NCBI RefSeq assembly: GCF_022768985.1
Contig: NZ_JALEKL010000004.1
Location: 1-64,000, forward strand
Direction: 5' to 3'
Length of the DNA: 64,000 nucleotides
DNA from: Methanosphaera sp.
GTDB taxonomy: Archaea; Methanobacteriota; Methanobacteria; Methanobacteriales; Methanobacteriaceae
The notes under the pieces are model-generated. The model ran no database searches. It was not told where the DNA came from and worked only from the letters and a program-made list of their open reading frames with translations. The first letter of the stretch is position 1. Every line of letters begins with the position of its first letter. A program made the translations under genes and the position numbers. Positions 38,100 to 48,967 of the stretch are shown here, in pieces.

Positions 38100-39755
38100 C
38101 TATTTAAAGTTGTACTGCATATTGTCAAGCTTATCTCCTGGTGGTACAATAGGTACAAGTTCATCTTCATCTATTGCAATTTCAATTACTGCAGCTTCAC
38201 GTGATTTTACAACATCTTTTAATGTTTCTTGAAGTTCTCCAGGTTTTGTTACTACCTCACCCCTAATTTTATATGCTTCTGCAAGCTTTACAAAGTCTGG
38301 TGTTTGTGTAAGTTTTGTTGCATATACATGGTCATTGAAGAGTCTTTGAAGTTGTGATACCATTCCAAGATATCTGTTGTTTAAAACACATATTATGACA
38401 GGCAAGTCATTTTCACGTATTGTTGCAAGTTCTTGTGATACCATCTGGAATCCTCCATCACCTACTATTGAAACAACAGTTTCATCAGGTTTTGCAAACT
38501 GTGCTCCTATTGCTGCTGGAATTCCAAATCCCATTGTTCCAAGACCACCTGAGGATATGAATGTTCTAGGTTTTCTACTTTTAAAGTAGTGTGACATCCA
38601 CATCTGGTTTTGTCCTACATCTGTTGTGATGATTGTATTTTCATCTAATGCATCCATTAAATCTTGAATTACACGTTGTGGTTTTAGTGGAATGTCTGTG
38701 TAGTTTGTGAAGTCTTCAGGATAGTCTACATTTGTTATGTGTTCATTCCATGTAGGTTTTTTAACTTCCATCTGCTCAATTAACTCTGTAAGTACTACTT
38801 TTGCATCTCCTACTATTGGTATGTCAATTTCTATTGTTTTTCCAATTTCTGCTGGATCTACATCAATTTGTATTCTTGTTGCATTTGGCGTGAAATCTTC
38901 TATTGAACTTACACTTCTATCTGAAAATCTGCATCCTATTGTTATTAGACAATCACATTCAACAAGTGTTTTATTTGCACTGTTTCGTCCATGCATTCCT
39001 ATTGTTCCAAGTGCTAATGGATGTGTTTCATCCATTGCTCCTTTTCCCATAAGTGTTGTTGCAACAGGTATGTTTGTCATTTCTGAGAATTTTCTTAATT
39101 CATTATATGAATTTGATAGAATTACTCCTCCACCTGCTAGTATTACTGGTTTTTTAGATTCCTTAATTGCTTCTATTGCTTTTCTTAACTGTTTTTTATG
39201 CCCTTTCATTGTTGGCTTATATCCTGGTAAGGCTGTGTTAGGCTTGATGCTTTCATCTACTTCTTCTTTAAGTACATTTGCTGGGAAGTCTATAACTACA
39301 GCTCCTGGTCTTCCTGTTGATGCAATATAGAATGATTTATCAACGATTTCATTGATTTTATTTACATCTCTTGGCTGGTAGTTGTGTTTACTTATAGGCA
39401 TTGTTATTCCTATTGTGTCAACTTCTTGAAATACATCTTTTCCAATTAAGTTTGTTGCAACTTGTCCTGTTAGTGCCACTATTGGTGATGAGTCCATGTG
39501 TGCTGTTGCAATTCCTGTAATTGTATTTGTCACCCCAGGTCCTGATGTTGACAAGCACACACCGACTTTTCCTGATGCTCTTGCATATCCATCTGCAGCA
39601 TGAGCTGCTGCTTGTTCGTGTCTTACTAGTATGTGATCAATATCTGATTCACATAGTGCATCATAAAATGGAAGCAATACTCCTCCTGGATATCCAAAGA
39701 TTGTATCTACTCCATTTTCTTTAAGTTTTTTAATTAATAGTTGGCTACCATTCAA
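38100..39755 (-). CDS. ilvB: Acetolactate synthase large subunit, copy 2
   Basis: Second ThDP-dependent large subunit (about 551 aa), with [30 protein letters not shown] and [15 protein letters not shown]. It is clearly related to but more diverged from copy 1 than the small subunits are, so the duplication is old. The family begins MNGS, which corresponds to a TTG at 39755 preceded by AGGTGT; the GTG at 39764 is an alternative start. Confidence 0.94.
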   Translation of the reverse strand: MNGSQLLIKKLKENGVDTIFGYPGGVLLPFYDALCESDIDHILVRHEQAAAHAADGYARASGKVGVCLSTSGPGVTNTITGIATAHMDSSPIVALTGQVATNLIGKDVFQEVDTIGITMPISKHNYQPRDVNKINEIVDKSFYIASTGRPGAVVIDFPANVLKEEVDESIKPNTALPGYKPTMKGHKKQLRKAIEAIKESKKPVILAGGGVILSNSYNELRKFSEMTNIPVATTLMGKGAMDETHPLALGTIGMHGRNSANKTLVECDCLITIGCRFSDRSVSSIEDFTPNATRIQIDVDPAEIGKTIEIDIPIVGDAKVVLTELIEQMEVKKPTWNEHITNVDYPEDFTNYTDIPLKPQRVIQDLMDALDENTIITTDVGQNQMWMSHYFKSRKPRTFISSGGLGTMGFGIPAAIGAQFAKPDETVVSIVGDGGFQMVSQELATIRENDLPVIICVLNNRYLGMVSQLQRLFNDHVYATKLTQTPDFVKLAEAYKIRGEVVTKPGELQETLKDVVKSREAAVIEIAIDEDELVPIVPPGDKLDNMQYNFK

Positions 39756-40084
39756 TTTTAACACCTAATTTAAAAAAATTTATAAATTTTTAAGGTTTTA
39801 TTTTATTATATATTTACATCTGTTTTTTATAAGAATTATATTTTAACTATAATATTATGTCTCTAACTTTTTTTTTGTGAAGTTTCATATTTTTTCATGT
39901 TTATGATATAAAATTAAAAATAGAACATAAAATAAACATATATATTAATAGATTATAGAAATTGAATATTTTTTCTTTATTTAATAATAGAAAGAATAAT
40001 ATTTTATTCTATAAATAGAAAAATGAAAAAAATTATTAATTTTAAAAATAAATTATGGAATCCAAAGTTGTGGAGTGTGAATAA

Positions 40085-41401
40085 ATGAAGATATTAGTTG
40101 TTGGTAGCGGTGCAAGAGAACATGTTATTGCTAAAAAATTAAGTGAAAATGCAGATGTTTATACATATATGGGACGTAAAAATCCTGGACTACGTGATGT
40201 ATCAGTAGATTATATGGTAAATGATGAATCAGACTTTGATGCTATTGTTAAATTTGCAAAAGATATGGAAGTTGACATTGCATTTATTGGACCTGAAGCA
40301 CCTCTTGAAATGGGTATTGTAGATACTCTTAAAGCTGAAGGTATTGAATCTGTAGGGCCTGTAAAAAGTGCAGCACAAATTGAAACAAACAAAGCATTCA
40401 TGAGAGAATTATTTGAAACATATGATATACCAGGATCAATTAAATATGGTACATTCTATGACCTAGATGATGCATATGCATTTATTGATGATTTTAATGA
40501 ACCTGTTGTAATAAAACCTATTGGATTAACAGGTGGAAAAGGAGTTAAAATCGTTGGTGATCAACTCAAAGATAATGAAGAAGCAAAAGAATATGTAAAA
40601 GAAATCTTTGACCAGAAAATGGGAGGATTCAGTGGAGTAGTAATAGAAGAATTACTAATAGGTGAAGAATACACAATCCAAGCATTTGTAGATGGAAAAA
40701 ATCTAGTTCCAATGCCAGCAGCACAAGATCATCCACATGCATTTGAAGGAAATAAAGGACCAATAACAGGTGGAATGGGATCATACACAGATACAGGAGC
40801 TCTTCTTCCATTTTTAACACAAGAAGAATATGATCAATCAGTAGAAATCATGCAAAAAACAATTGATGCAATAGCACAACAAGAAGAACCATACAAAGGA
40901 ATCTTATATGGACAGTTCATGATAACAAAAGATGGACCAAAAGTAATAGAATACAATGCAAGATTTGGAGATCCAGAATCAATGAATGTATTAAGTCTTC
41001 TTGATGATGATCTATCAAAAATAGCACAACAAATAGTAGATGGAACACTTGAAGATGTTAAATTTATGGACAAAGCATCAGTATGTAAATATGTAGTACC
41101 AGATAACTATCCTGCAACAAAAGCAGCAGATACAATAGTTGAAGTAGATAGTGATGCAATAGCACAAAAAGATGCAGATCTTTTCTATGCAGCAGTATAT
41201 GCAGATGAAAATGATGATGTAAAACTTACATCTTCAAGAGCAATGGCAGTACTTGCAATACGTGATACAATAGATGAAGCAGAAGCAGCATGTGAAGAAG
41301 CAATAGGCTTTATTGATGGTGAAGTATATCACAGATCAGATGTTGCAACAAAAGCATTACTTGATGAGAAAATGGAACATATGAAAAATGTAAGAGGATA
41401 A
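40085..41401 (+). CDS. purD: Phosphoribosylamine-glycine ligase
   Basis: ATP-grasp enzyme of purine synthesis (438 aa). The N-terminal MKILVVGSGAREHVIAKKL, PIGLTGGKGVKIV (ATP loop, about 154-166), PAAQDHPHAFEGNKGPITGGMGSYT and EYNARFGDPESM are all present. A 320-bp leader spacer upstream has a TATA-like stretch near 39940 but no other feature. Codon use changes inside the gene: T-ending codons are common up to about 40560, A-ending codons dominate after that. Confidence 0.96.
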   Translation: MKILVVGSGAREHVIAKKLSENADVYTYMGRKNPGLRDVSVDYMVNDESDFDAIVKFAKDMEVDIAFIGPEAPLEMGIVDTLKAEGIESVGPVKSAAQIETNKAFMRELFETYDIPGSIKYGTFYDLDDAYAFIDDFNEPVVIKPIGLTGGKGVKIVGDQLKDNEEAKEYVKEIFDQKMGGFSGVVIEELLIGEEYTIQAFVDGKNLVPMPAAQDHPHAFEGNKGPITGGMGSYTDTGALLPFLTQEEYDQSVEIMQKTIDAIAQQEEPYKGILYGQFMITKDGPKVIEYNARFGDPESMNVLSLLDDDLSKIAQQIVDGTLEDVKFMDKASVCKYVVPDNYPATKAADTIVEVDSDAIAQKDADLFYAAVYADENDDVKLTSSRAMAVLAIRDTIDEAEAACEEAIGFIDGEVYHRSDVATKALLDEKMEHMKNVRG

Positions 41402-41751
41402 GATTAAGGGGAAGATTTATTTAAGATTTTCAACACCTCTTCTCTTTTTCTCTTTTTATAACATTTTAATTTAGCAAATCATAATTTTCATATCGTATTT
41501 TTTAAAATAAAAACAACTATCATTTAATTTTCATAAAAATTAAGTAATGAATTATAAAATGTTTATTAAAAGAAGACTAACAAATATAAATATTATTTAT
41601 TAAATAAAACTATAATTTCAAATTAATAATTTTATACTTTGACATGCGAAAAAATCTGAACTTTAAAAGGGGAATTTTTCACAAAAATAAGGGGAAATAA
41701 AAAAAACACTATATTTAACACAAAAAATAACTTTTAAGGATGTAATAGAAT
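41402..41751. other. Gene-free spacer before argF
   Basis: A 350-bp AT-rich spacer. It begins with pyrimidine-rich T tracts after purD (possible terminator at about 41438-41460) and has an A/T-rich promoter-like tract around 41580-41610. I see no RNA gene or repeat. Confidence 0.4.
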
Positions 41752-42660
41752 ATGAAACATTTATTATCAATGTCTGATGTAAAAGACGATGTAGAAACAA
41801 TACTAAGCATAGCTGAAGATCTTAAATCAGGAAAAATCAATGAAAAACCACTAGAGGATAAATATCTTGGAATGATCTTTGAGAAATCTTCAACAAGAAC
41901 AAGAGTATCATTTGAAGTAGGTATGCATCAACTTGGAGGAACACCACTATATCTTTCAAGTAAAGACTTACAACTTAACCGTGGAGAACCAATATCTGAT
42001 ACAGCACGTGTACTTTCAAGATTCCTAGATTGTATAATGATTCGTGCAAAAAGCCATGCAAATGTAGAAGAACTTGCAAAATATGCAACAATACCCGTAA
42101 TTAGTGGACTTACAGATAAAGAACATCCATGTCAAGCATTTGCAGATCTTCTTACAATTAAAGAATACAAAGGAGATTTCAATCGTAAACTTGTATTTGT
42201 TGGTGATGGAAACAATGTATGTAACTCACTTCTTCTTGCATCAGCATATGTAGGAATGGATATGACAGTAGCATGTCCAGAAGGATATGAACCTGATGAG
42301 GAAATATTTAATGAAGCAGTAAGTGAAGCTGAAAAAACAGGTGCAAAAATAGAAGTAGAACACGATATAAACAAGGCAGTTGAAGGTGCAGATATACTCT
42401 ATACTGATGTATGGGTAAGTATGGGTGATGAAGCAGAACAACAAGAACGTGAAGAAGTTTTCAAACCTTTCCAAATCAATGCTCAACTACTATCTCAGGC
42501 AAATGATGGTGCAATAGTAATGCATTGTCTTCCTGCAATACGTGACCAGGAAATTACAGATGAAGTAATGACATCACAACAATCTGCAATATGGGATCAA
42601 GCAGAAAACAGACTACATGCACAAAAGGCAATATTATATCACATACTAAAAGAAGAATAA
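41752..42660 (+). CDS. argF: Ornithine carbamoyltransferase
   Basis: Converts ornithine and carbamoyl phosphate to citrulline in arginine synthesis (302 aa). The carbamoyl-phosphate motif is [19 protein letters not shown] (about 45-63), with [12 protein letters not shown] near 125 and the ornithine-type [11 protein letters not shown] near 265. It is monocistronic; argD lies at 47160. Confidence 0.96.
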   Translation: MKHLLSMSDVKDDVETILSIAEDLKSGKINEKPLEDKYLGMIFEKSSTRTRVSFEVGMHQLGGTPLYLSSKDLQLNRGEPISDTARVLSRFLDCIMIRAKSHANVEELAKYATIPVISGLTDKEHPCQAFADLLTIKEYKGDFNRKLVFVGDGNNVCNSLLLASAYVGMDMTVACPEGYEPDEEIFNEAVSEAEKTGAKIEVEHDINKAVEGADILYTDVWVSMGDEAEQQEREEVFKPFQINAQLLSQANDGAIVMHCLPAIRDQEITDEVMTSQQSAIWDQAENRLHAQKAILYHILKEE

Positions 42661-42705
42661 GAAAAACTACTTTCTTTTAGATACTATCTTAACCTTCACC
42701 CCTTA

Positions 42706-42729
42706 TTTTTTTTTAATAACTTTTTTTTT
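42706..42729 (+). terminator. Double poly-T terminator of argF
   Basis: Two runs of nine T separated by AATAAC, 45-70 bases after the argF stop codon, a strong archaeal-type terminator signature. Confidence 0.5.
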
Positions 42730-42816
42730 AAGATAAAAATTGTAAAATAAGATTTTTTTTTATAGAAATAAAAATAGAATCAAAAAAAAAGAAAAAATAT
42801 TTGAAGTTTTTAATAT

Positions 42817-43152
42817 TTATTTATGTGCAGCATCATTTCCAAAGTTATAATGACATTTATAGCAATAATATGGATATTCTTTTCCACAAACACGTATAAC
42901 ACTTCTACTTTTACATGATGGACATATTCTTACCTCATCACAATCACTTTTTTGTGTTGAAAATGCTACTTCTGATGCAACATGATTAAGACCATGACTT
43001 TCAAGAGTACTAATTATACTATCTGGTGGTGTAGTTGTGTCTGTTGATATAGTATTACTTCCATCCATAGTTGCTGCTGCTGTCATACCCATCATCATCA
43101 AAGAAAAAAGTATAACAGCCATGATAGTAGTGATTTTATTTAATTTAACCAT
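42817..43152 (-). CDS. Secreted small Cys-rich (zinc-ribbon-like) protein
   Basis: A 111-aa protein with an N-terminal signal peptide: positive start MVKLNK, hydrophobic TTIMAVILFSLMMMGMTA and a plausible cleavage after AAA. The mature part has a Thr/Ser linker and a C-terminal domain with C-P-S-C ... C ... C-Y-K-C, the layout of a zinc ribbon or rubredoxin-like metal site. I do not recognise the family. A metal-binding ribbon outside the cell is unusual. GAGAGGTG precedes the ATG. Confidence 0.6.
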   Translation of the reverse strand: MVKLNKITTIMAVILFSLMMMGMTAAATMDGSNTISTDTTTPPDSIISTLESHGLNHVASEVAFSTQKSDCDEVRICPSCKSRSVIRVCGKEYPYYCYKCHYNFGNDAAHK

Positions 43153-43463
43153 ATTTTTTCACCTCTCAGATTGAAAAAACTATTTTTAAATGTTTATATT
43201 CAATATATGAAAAAGTAACAACTTTTTTTCATCTAATTACAAGTATATACTTACTTTTTATTATAAATAAGGGATTAATTGTTGATAAATTAAGGATTAT
43301 TAAATTTTTTCTATAAACTTTTTTTAAAATACTTTAATATAAATAATCTATTTACTAAATAAAAGATAAAAAAATAAAATATAGAAGACTTTTATCTTAA
43401 AGTGCTTTACTTTTTTTATATATAGAATAAAAAAATTGAATATATTAAGGGTGAAAAATTAGA
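43153..43463. other. Divergent promoter spacer
   Basis: A 311-bp AT-rich spacer between the divergent secreted-protein and hisF genes. Several TATA-like tracts are present (for example about 43325-43345 and 43415-43425). No RNA gene or repeat is seen. Confidence 0.4.
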
Positions 43464-44288
43464 ATGTTATCAAAAAGAATTATTCCATGTCTTGACTGTG
43501 ATTTACAAGTACCAGAAGGACGTGTAGTTAAAGGAGTTGAATTTAAGGAAATTAAGTATGCGGGAAATCCTGTAGAACTTGCAACACGTTACTACAATGA
43601 AGGTGCTGATGAAATTGTACTTCTTGATATTACAGCATCACATGAACGTAGATCTACAATGGTAGATGTTATAGAAAAAACTGTTGAAAATGTATTTGTA
43701 CCAATCTGTGTTGGTGGAGGAATACGTGAAGTTGATGATTATGTACGTATGCTTAAAGCAGGGGCAGATAAATGTTCAACAAATACATCAGCAATCAAAG
43801 ATCCAACACTTATAAATCGTGCATCAGAAGTTGTTGGAAGTCAAGCATGTGTTATTGCAATTGATGCAAAAAGACGCTATGTGGAAGATCCAAAGGAATC
43901 TGATGAACATAATATTGTAGAAACAGATGAAGGATACTGCTGGTTTGACTGTAGTATTTATGGTGGACGTGAATTTACATCAATTGATGCAATCAACTGG
44001 GCTATTGAATGTGAAGAACGTGGTGCTGGTGAAATTCTTCTTACAAGTATGGATGGAGATGGAACAAAAGCAGGATATGATCTTGAACTTACACGTGCAA
44101 TAAGTGAAAATGTATCAATACCTGTTATTGCATCAGGTGGAGTTGGAAATCCAGAACATATCTATGAAGCATTTAGTGAAGCTAAAGCTGATGCTGCTCT
44201 TGCTGCAAGTATCTTCCACTTCCATGAATATTCTATTGGAGAAGTTAAAGAATACTTAAAACAGAAAAATATACCTGTAAGAATATAA
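43464..44288 (+). CDS. hisF: Imidazole glycerol phosphate synthase subunit HisF
   Basis: TIM-barrel cyclase of histidine synthesis (274 aa). The catalytic Asp is in [19 protein letters not shown], and phosphate-binding loops are [11 protein letters not shown] and [27 protein letters not shown] holds the second catalytic Asp. There is a small insertion relative to the usual CLDV(K/R)DGRVVKG start. The partner HisH is not adjacent. GGGTG precedes the ATG. Confidence 0.95.
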   Translation: MLSKRIIPCLDCDLQVPEGRVVKGVEFKEIKYAGNPVELATRYYNEGADEIVLLDITASHERRSTMVDVIEKTVENVFVPICVGGGIREVDDYVRMLKAGADKCSTNTSAIKDPTLINRASEVVGSQACVIAIDAKRRYVEDPKESDEHNIVETDEGYCWFDCSIYGGREFTSIDAINWAIECEERGAGEILLTSMDGDGTKAGYDLELTRAISENVSIPVIASGGVGNPEHIYEAFSEAKADAALAASIFHFHEYSIGEVKEYLKQKNIPVRI

Positions 44289-44345
44289 AAACTTAAATTC
44301 AAATAATCATATAAAAATTAAAAAAAAAATAGTTAGTGATTGACA

Positions 44346-45266
44346 ATGACACTTATAGTAAACATACCAACATATGAAGGAATCGTAGTAGCAGCAGATA
44401 GTAAACAAGTACAAACACAAAACGGAATGCTAATGCGAGCTTCAACAAACATAACAAAGATATTTGAAATAAACAATAAAACAATAGCATCACTTGCTGG
44501 TCTTGCATTTTTTGAAAGAACACCTGGTAGATATGATAATGTAGCAGATTATATCAATGAATATGCACAAACAACAGATGATACAACAACAGTAAAAGAG
44601 ATTGCACAGGGATTATATCAATATATTCTTGATCGTTATCCTATAGAAAAACAGATGGAAATAGCAGAAGAAACACTTAAAACACAGGCTGCTATGGCTG
44701 GTGATGAAATTATATCTATTACCAGATTCTGTCAATCTCTTAAATTTAAAGCACAAGATAATGAAGGAAATATAAAGGAAGGATATTATAACTTAGAACC
44801 TGTAAATATCATGGTTAGTGGATATAATGAAAATAATGAAACTGAAGTTTATGAGATGAGAATTCCAGGTTCTATTGAATTAAAACGTGGACCTAATGAT
44901 TATGGTTGTACATGGATTGGACAGGGTGATGTTGTAGCACGTTTAGTTCTAGGATATGATGGACGTATGCTTAATACACCAATTTTCCAGGAAATACTAC
45001 AAACACACAGCCAAGAAGAACTTATTGGACAGATAAGAAATGTTGAATATAATGTTTCATGGAATCTTCTACCTCTTCAAGATGCAATTGACATGGCAGT
45101 ATTTCTAATTAAGACAACAGAAACTATGCAGAAGTTCTCCTGTGGAATTATTGGTGAAAATACTGAAATTCCAGCAGTTGGTGGTCCTATTGATGTTGCA
45201 GTAATCACAAAAAATGATGGAATTAAGTGGATTAATCGCAAAGAACCATACTTCCCTGATGAATAA
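44346..45266 (+). CDS. Proteasome-beta-like Ntn hydrolase, stand-alone
   Basis: A 306-aa protein whose N-terminal half resembles proteasome beta subunits. With the ATG at 44346 (a TTG at 44340 is a poor alternative), Met removal exposes Thr1. The strand TLIVNIPTYEGIVVAADSKQ puts Asp at position 17 exactly as in beta subunits. ITKIFEINNKTIASLAGLA supplies the Lys33 equivalent (Lys37, just before IF) and the following glycine loop. The C-terminal ~100 residues are extra. It is not near other proteasome genes. Distant proteasome relatives in methanogens include the connectase ligases, but I cannot assign this protein to that group. Function unknown; fold call moderate. Confidence 0.6.
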   Translation: MTLIVNIPTYEGIVVAADSKQVQTQNGMLMRASTNITKIFEINNKTIASLAGLAFFERTPGRYDNVADYINEYAQTTDDTTTVKEIAQGLYQYILDRYPIEKQMEIAEETLKTQAAMAGDEIISITRFCQSLKFKAQDNEGNIKEGYYNLEPVNIMVSGYNENNETEVYEMRIPGSIELKRGPNDYGCTWIGQGDVVARLVLGYDGRMLNTPIFQEILQTHSQEELIGQIRNVEYNVSWNLLPLQDAIDMAVFLIKTTETMQKFSCGIIGENTEIPAVGGPIDVAVITKNDGIKWINRKEPYFPDE

Positions 45267-45299
45267 AAGAAAATATTTGATCTTCCCTTCTCCCTAAAC

Positions 45300-45316
45300 T
45301 TTTTTTCTTTTTTTTT
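45300..45316 (+). terminator. Poly-T terminator
   Basis: Two long T runs broken by a single C, 34 bases after the stop codon of the proteasome-like gene. Confidence 0.45.
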
Positions 45317-45366
45317 GTGAATTTCATATTTTTTAATATAAACTTTTAAAGGATGGTAATGATATT

Positions 45367-46290
45367 TTGATAGAAAATAATTTTAGTATAGATTCATGTG
45401 AATATAGTGGAGATTTTAATTTAAAGTTAACACTCATGACAGGTCAAACATCACAAGTTCCATGGACTAGGTATGATGATGCATATTATGAGGTATTATG
45501 TGTAGATGGATGTGACATTTTAGTTAAAATAAAACAAGAGAATGTAAATAATACACTGGAGGTATCATATTTTAGCCGTGAATATGATGTAGATGATGAA
45601 TTAGTAAGGCAGAAACTATTCTACTTATTTGACTTAGACTACCAGATGGATGATTTCTATGGATTTCTAGATGAAAATCCTGAAATATCACAAATATCAC
45701 AATTTAACAAGGGACTTAGAATATTTAAGGCAGAAAGTCCATTTGAATGTATAATATCATCAATATCATCAGCAAACAACTCAATAAAAAGATGGACAAA
45801 ATCAATGCAACAAATACGACAAAATCATGGAAACTACATAGAATATGGAAATAGAAAATACCATAAATTTCCAGATGAGACAACATTCCTAAAAATAGCA
45901 GAAGAAGATCTTAAAAGTTATGGAGTAGGATATAGAAGTCCATACATGATAAATACAACAAAACAAATACTAGAAGATGATAATTTTCATAATGAAATAT
46001 TTAACATGACATATCCTGATGCATATAAAAAACTACTACAACTACCTGGTGTAGGACCTAAAGTTGCAGACTGCATACTACTATATGGATATGATAAACC
46101 ACAAGCATATCCTACAGATGTATGGATTAATAGAATAACAACACACATCTACTTTGATGATGCGAAAATATCAAATAAAAAGATTATGAAATTTGCACAA
46201 GAGAAATTTGGAAAATATGCAGGATATGTACAATTATATCTTTTCAATTATGCACGAAACTCAAAACTACTAGATAAACTTAAAAAATAG
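45367..46290 (+). CDS. 8-oxoguanine DNA glycosylase/AP lyase (OGG1 type)
   Basis: A base-excision repair enzyme of 307 aa. The HhH-GPD signature is LPGVGPKVADCILLYGYDKPQAYPTDVWI (about 224-252): the Lys of PKVADC is the catalytic lysine and the Asp of PTDVW the second catalytic residue, in the OGG1 order. The N-terminal TATA-fold domain is present. The first codon is TTG at 45367, with AAGGATGG upstream; no ATG fits. Codons switch from T-ending to strongly A-ending near 45600. Confidence 0.9.
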   Translation: MIENNFSIDSCEYSGDFNLKLTLMTGQTSQVPWTRYDDAYYEVLCVDGCDILVKIKQENVNNTLEVSYFSREYDVDDELVRQKLFYLFDLDYQMDDFYGFLDENPEISQISQFNKGLRIFKAESPFECIISSISSANNSIKRWTKSMQQIRQNHGNYIEYGNRKYHKFPDETTFLKIAEEDLKSYGVGYRSPYMINTTKQILEDDNFHNEIFNMTYPDAYKKLLQLPGVGPKVADCILLYGYDKPQAYPTDVWINRITTHIYFDDAKISNKKIMKFAQEKFGKYAGYVQLYLFNYARNSKLLDKLKK

Positions 46291-46465
46291 CCATAATTAA
46301 ATTTTAATTTAAAATAAAAATAAAGAAATGTATTTTAGGGGGTGAAGGGAATTCAGAATGAATAGTTCATAAATTCTAATATGTAGTTATATAATTAATA
46401 GTATATTAATCTTATTGATTTTTTATCAACTTTTTTTTAAATAAATATAAAAATTAAATACTTAT

Positions 46466-46897
46466 TTATTCATCTGTTATGATAACTTTTTCCATAACAT
46501 CGCCAGCTCTTATTGCGAAAACAACATCCATACCTTCAATAACTTGTCCAAATACTGTGTGAACTCCGTCAAGGTGTGGTTGTGGGCTGTGTGTTATAAA
46601 GAATTGACTTCCACCTGTATCTTTACCAGCATGTGCCATTGATAATGCTCCTGCTGTGTGTTTGTGTGGGTTGTTTTCTGTTTCACATTTAATTGTGTAA
46701 CCAGGTCCACCTGTACCGTCTCCTCTTGGACATCCACCTTGGATTACAAAGTCAGGAATAACTCTGTGGAATGTAAGTCCATCATAAAATCCTTCTTTTG
46801 CTAATTTTTCAAAGTTTGCTACAGTTCCAGGTGCTTCATTAGGGAATAATTCTAATGTAATGTCACCTTTTTGTGTTTTAATAACAGCTTTTTTCAT
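46466..46897 (-). CDS. Cyclophilin-type peptidyl-prolyl isomerase
   Basis: A compact 143-aa cyclophilin that speeds proline isomerisation in the cytoplasm; no signal peptide. Conserved parts are [44 protein letters not shown] and [24 protein letters not shown] precedes the ATG. Confidence 0.96.
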   Translation of the reverse strand: MKKAVIKTQKGDITLELFPNEAPGTVANFEKLAKEGFYDGLTFHRVIPDFVIQGGCPRGDGTGGPGYTIKCETENNPHKHTAGALSMAHAGKDTGGSQFFITHSPQPHLDGVHTVFGQVIEGMDVVFAIRAGDVMEKVIITDE

Positions 46898-47159
46898 TAT
46901 ATTATTTCTCCTGTATAAATTTATATTAATATTATATTTGTTTATATAAGTTTATTTTTATATATTATTACAGTTTTTTAGTAAATTTTATACTTAATTG
47001 AAAATAAAATATTAATTATCATGGCAAATCACATAAATAATACTATAATATGATAAATATGGGAAGAGATTTGACCATTAAATAAAATATTAAAAGAAAA
47101 AAAAGTTTTTAGCAATAAATCGATAAAAGCGAAGAATTTAAAAATTGGAGGTAATTTTT

Positions 47160-48326
47160 TTGAATTCTAAAGAAATAAAAGACACAACAAATAACTATGT
47201 AATGAACACATATGGACGTTATGACCTAGTTATTGATCATGCACATGGAAGTGTAGTGTATGATAAAGATGGAAATGAATACATAGACACTGTAGCTGGT
47301 ATAGCTGTTAACAACATTGGACACACACACCCAAAAGTAGCAGAAGTAATTAAACAACAAGCAGAAAAAATGATACATGTTTCAAACCTCTACTACACAC
47401 AAGAACAGGCAGACTATGCAAGACGATTAGTTGAAAAATCACCACATGACAAAGTATTTTTTGCAAACAGTGGAGCAGAAGCAAATGAAGCTGCAATAAA
47501 ACTTGCACGTAAATACACACATAAAGGTGAAATTATATCAATGATTGATTCCTTCCACGGAAGAACACTTACAACAATCACAGCAACAGGACAGCCTAAA
47601 TACCAGAAAGGATTCGAACCATTACCAGCAGGATTTAAACACGTAGAATATAACAACATAAAACAAGTAGAAGATGCAATAACAGATCAAACAGCAGCAG
47701 TGCTTGTAGAACCAATCCAGGGAGAAAGTGGTGTACGTGTACCTGATGAAGATTATCTTCCAAAACTAAGACAATTATGTGATGAAAAAGGAATACTTCT
47801 CATATTTGATGAAGTACAAACAGGATTTGGACGTACAGGTAAATTCTTTGCATCAGAAATTACAGGTGTAGTACCTGATATTACAACATCAGCAAAAGCA
47901 ATAGCAGGTGGAATTCCAATGGGAGCAATGCTTGCAAGTGATAAAGTAGCATCAGCATTTAAACCTGGAGATCATGCATCAACATTTGGTGGAACAGCAC
48001 TAGCATGTAGCGTTGCATCATGTGTACTTGACATCTTTGAAGAAGAAGAACTTGTTAAAAAATCACATGAAAATGGTATTTACTTCAGAGAAAAACTCAA
48101 TGCATTAAAAGAAAAACATTCATGCATCAAAGATGTACGTGGACACGGTCTAATGAATGGTGTAGAAGTAGATGCAGACTGTTCTGAATTTGTAGCAGAA
48201 GCACAAAAAAGAGGAGTTTTAATCAATGTTGCAAATGGTAATGTAATAAGATTAGTACCACCTCTTAACATTACAAGAGAACAACTTGATAAAGTTGTAG
48301 ATGTAATTGATGAAATACTACCATAA
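47160..48326 (+). CDS. argD: Acetylornithine aminotransferase
   Basis: Class III PLP aminotransferase of arginine (and possibly lysine) synthesis, 388 aa. The PLP lysine is in TTSAKAIAGGIPMGA; FANSGAEANEAAIKLAR and IFDEVQTGFGRTG are hallmark segments. The start is TTG at 47160, 8 bp after GGAGGT; a TTG at 47145 overlaps the ribosome binding site and is rejected. Confidence 0.95.
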   Translation: MNSKEIKDTTNNYVMNTYGRYDLVIDHAHGSVVYDKDGNEYIDTVAGIAVNNIGHTHPKVAEVIKQQAEKMIHVSNLYYTQEQADYARRLVEKSPHDKVFFANSGAEANEAAIKLARKYTHKGEIISMIDSFHGRTLTTITATGQPKYQKGFEPLPAGFKHVEYNNIKQVEDAITDQTAAVLVEPIQGESGVRVPDEDYLPKLRQLCDEKGILLIFDEVQTGFGRTGKFFASEITGVVPDITTSAKAIAGGIPMGAMLASDKVASAFKPGDHASTFGGTALACSVASCVLDIFEEEELVKKSHENGIYFREKLNALKEKHSCIKDVRGHGLMNGVEVDADCSEFVAEAQKRGVLINVANGNVIRLVPPLNITREQLDKVVDVIDEILP

Positions 48327-48449
48327 CTACAACAAAGAACAAGATTTTTATCTATAAAAAAAGGAAGAAGTTGAGAAGTTGAAATAATTAATTTTCTATT
48401 TTTCAATTATTTCTTTTAAAACTATTTTTTTTTATTATTAAATTATTTT

Positions 48450-48794
48450 TTATTCATCATCCCAGATTATGATCTTTTCAAATTCTGGATATTTTTCCAC
48501 AAATTCAATAGTATAATCAAGTGGAAGTCTAAATTTCTCAGATTCTCTATACTCTTTATGTGTTTTCATATGAGGTTCTGATGTATTCATAAGAGTTTTC
48601 ATCTGCTTATTGAATGAATCATCACTATATGGGGAATGGAAACCCCAGAAAGCATAAGGAACAAGCACATCAGGATGTTCAAGTTGGAAGATATAAATCT
48701 TATCCTTAATTTCCTCAAAATACTTCCAGTTAACCTTAAATCTAAGTGGATCTTCTTTTGCATTTTCAGAATATAATTGTCTATGTTTTCCCAT
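48450..48794 (-). CDS. Hypothetical protein
   Basis: A 114-aa soluble, charged protein (opening MGKHRQLYSENAKEDPLRFK), with aromatic-rich YAFWGFHSPYS in the middle and an acidic end IIIWDDE. No signal peptide, membrane segment or motif I recognise. GAGGTGATTTTTC precedes the ATG, so it is a credible gene. A heptamer array lies about 140 bp upstream. Confidence 0.6.
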   Translation of the reverse strand: MGKHRQLYSENAKEDPLRFKVNWKYFEEIKDKIYIFQLEHPDVLVPYAFWGFHSPYSDDSFNKQMKTLMNTSEPHMKTHKEYRESEKFRLPLDYTIEFVEKYPEFEKIIIWDDE

Positions 48795-48932
48795 GAAAAA
48801 TCACCTCTGTATATACAATAAATATAACCATCAAAGCATATTATCTTTTGTATTTAAGAGGAAATACCAAAAAATAATTCTTATAAATGGACTTTATATG
48901 CTTATTAGGAGATGTTTTAGCTAATTTAGTTA

Positions 48933-48967
48933 TTATAACTTTTAACTTATAAGTTATAACTTATAAC
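48933..48967. repeat. Heptamer array TTATAA(G/C), five units
   Basis: Units read TTATAAC, TTTTAAC, TTATAAG, TTATAAC, TTATAAC, then TAAATT. Confidence 0.72.
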
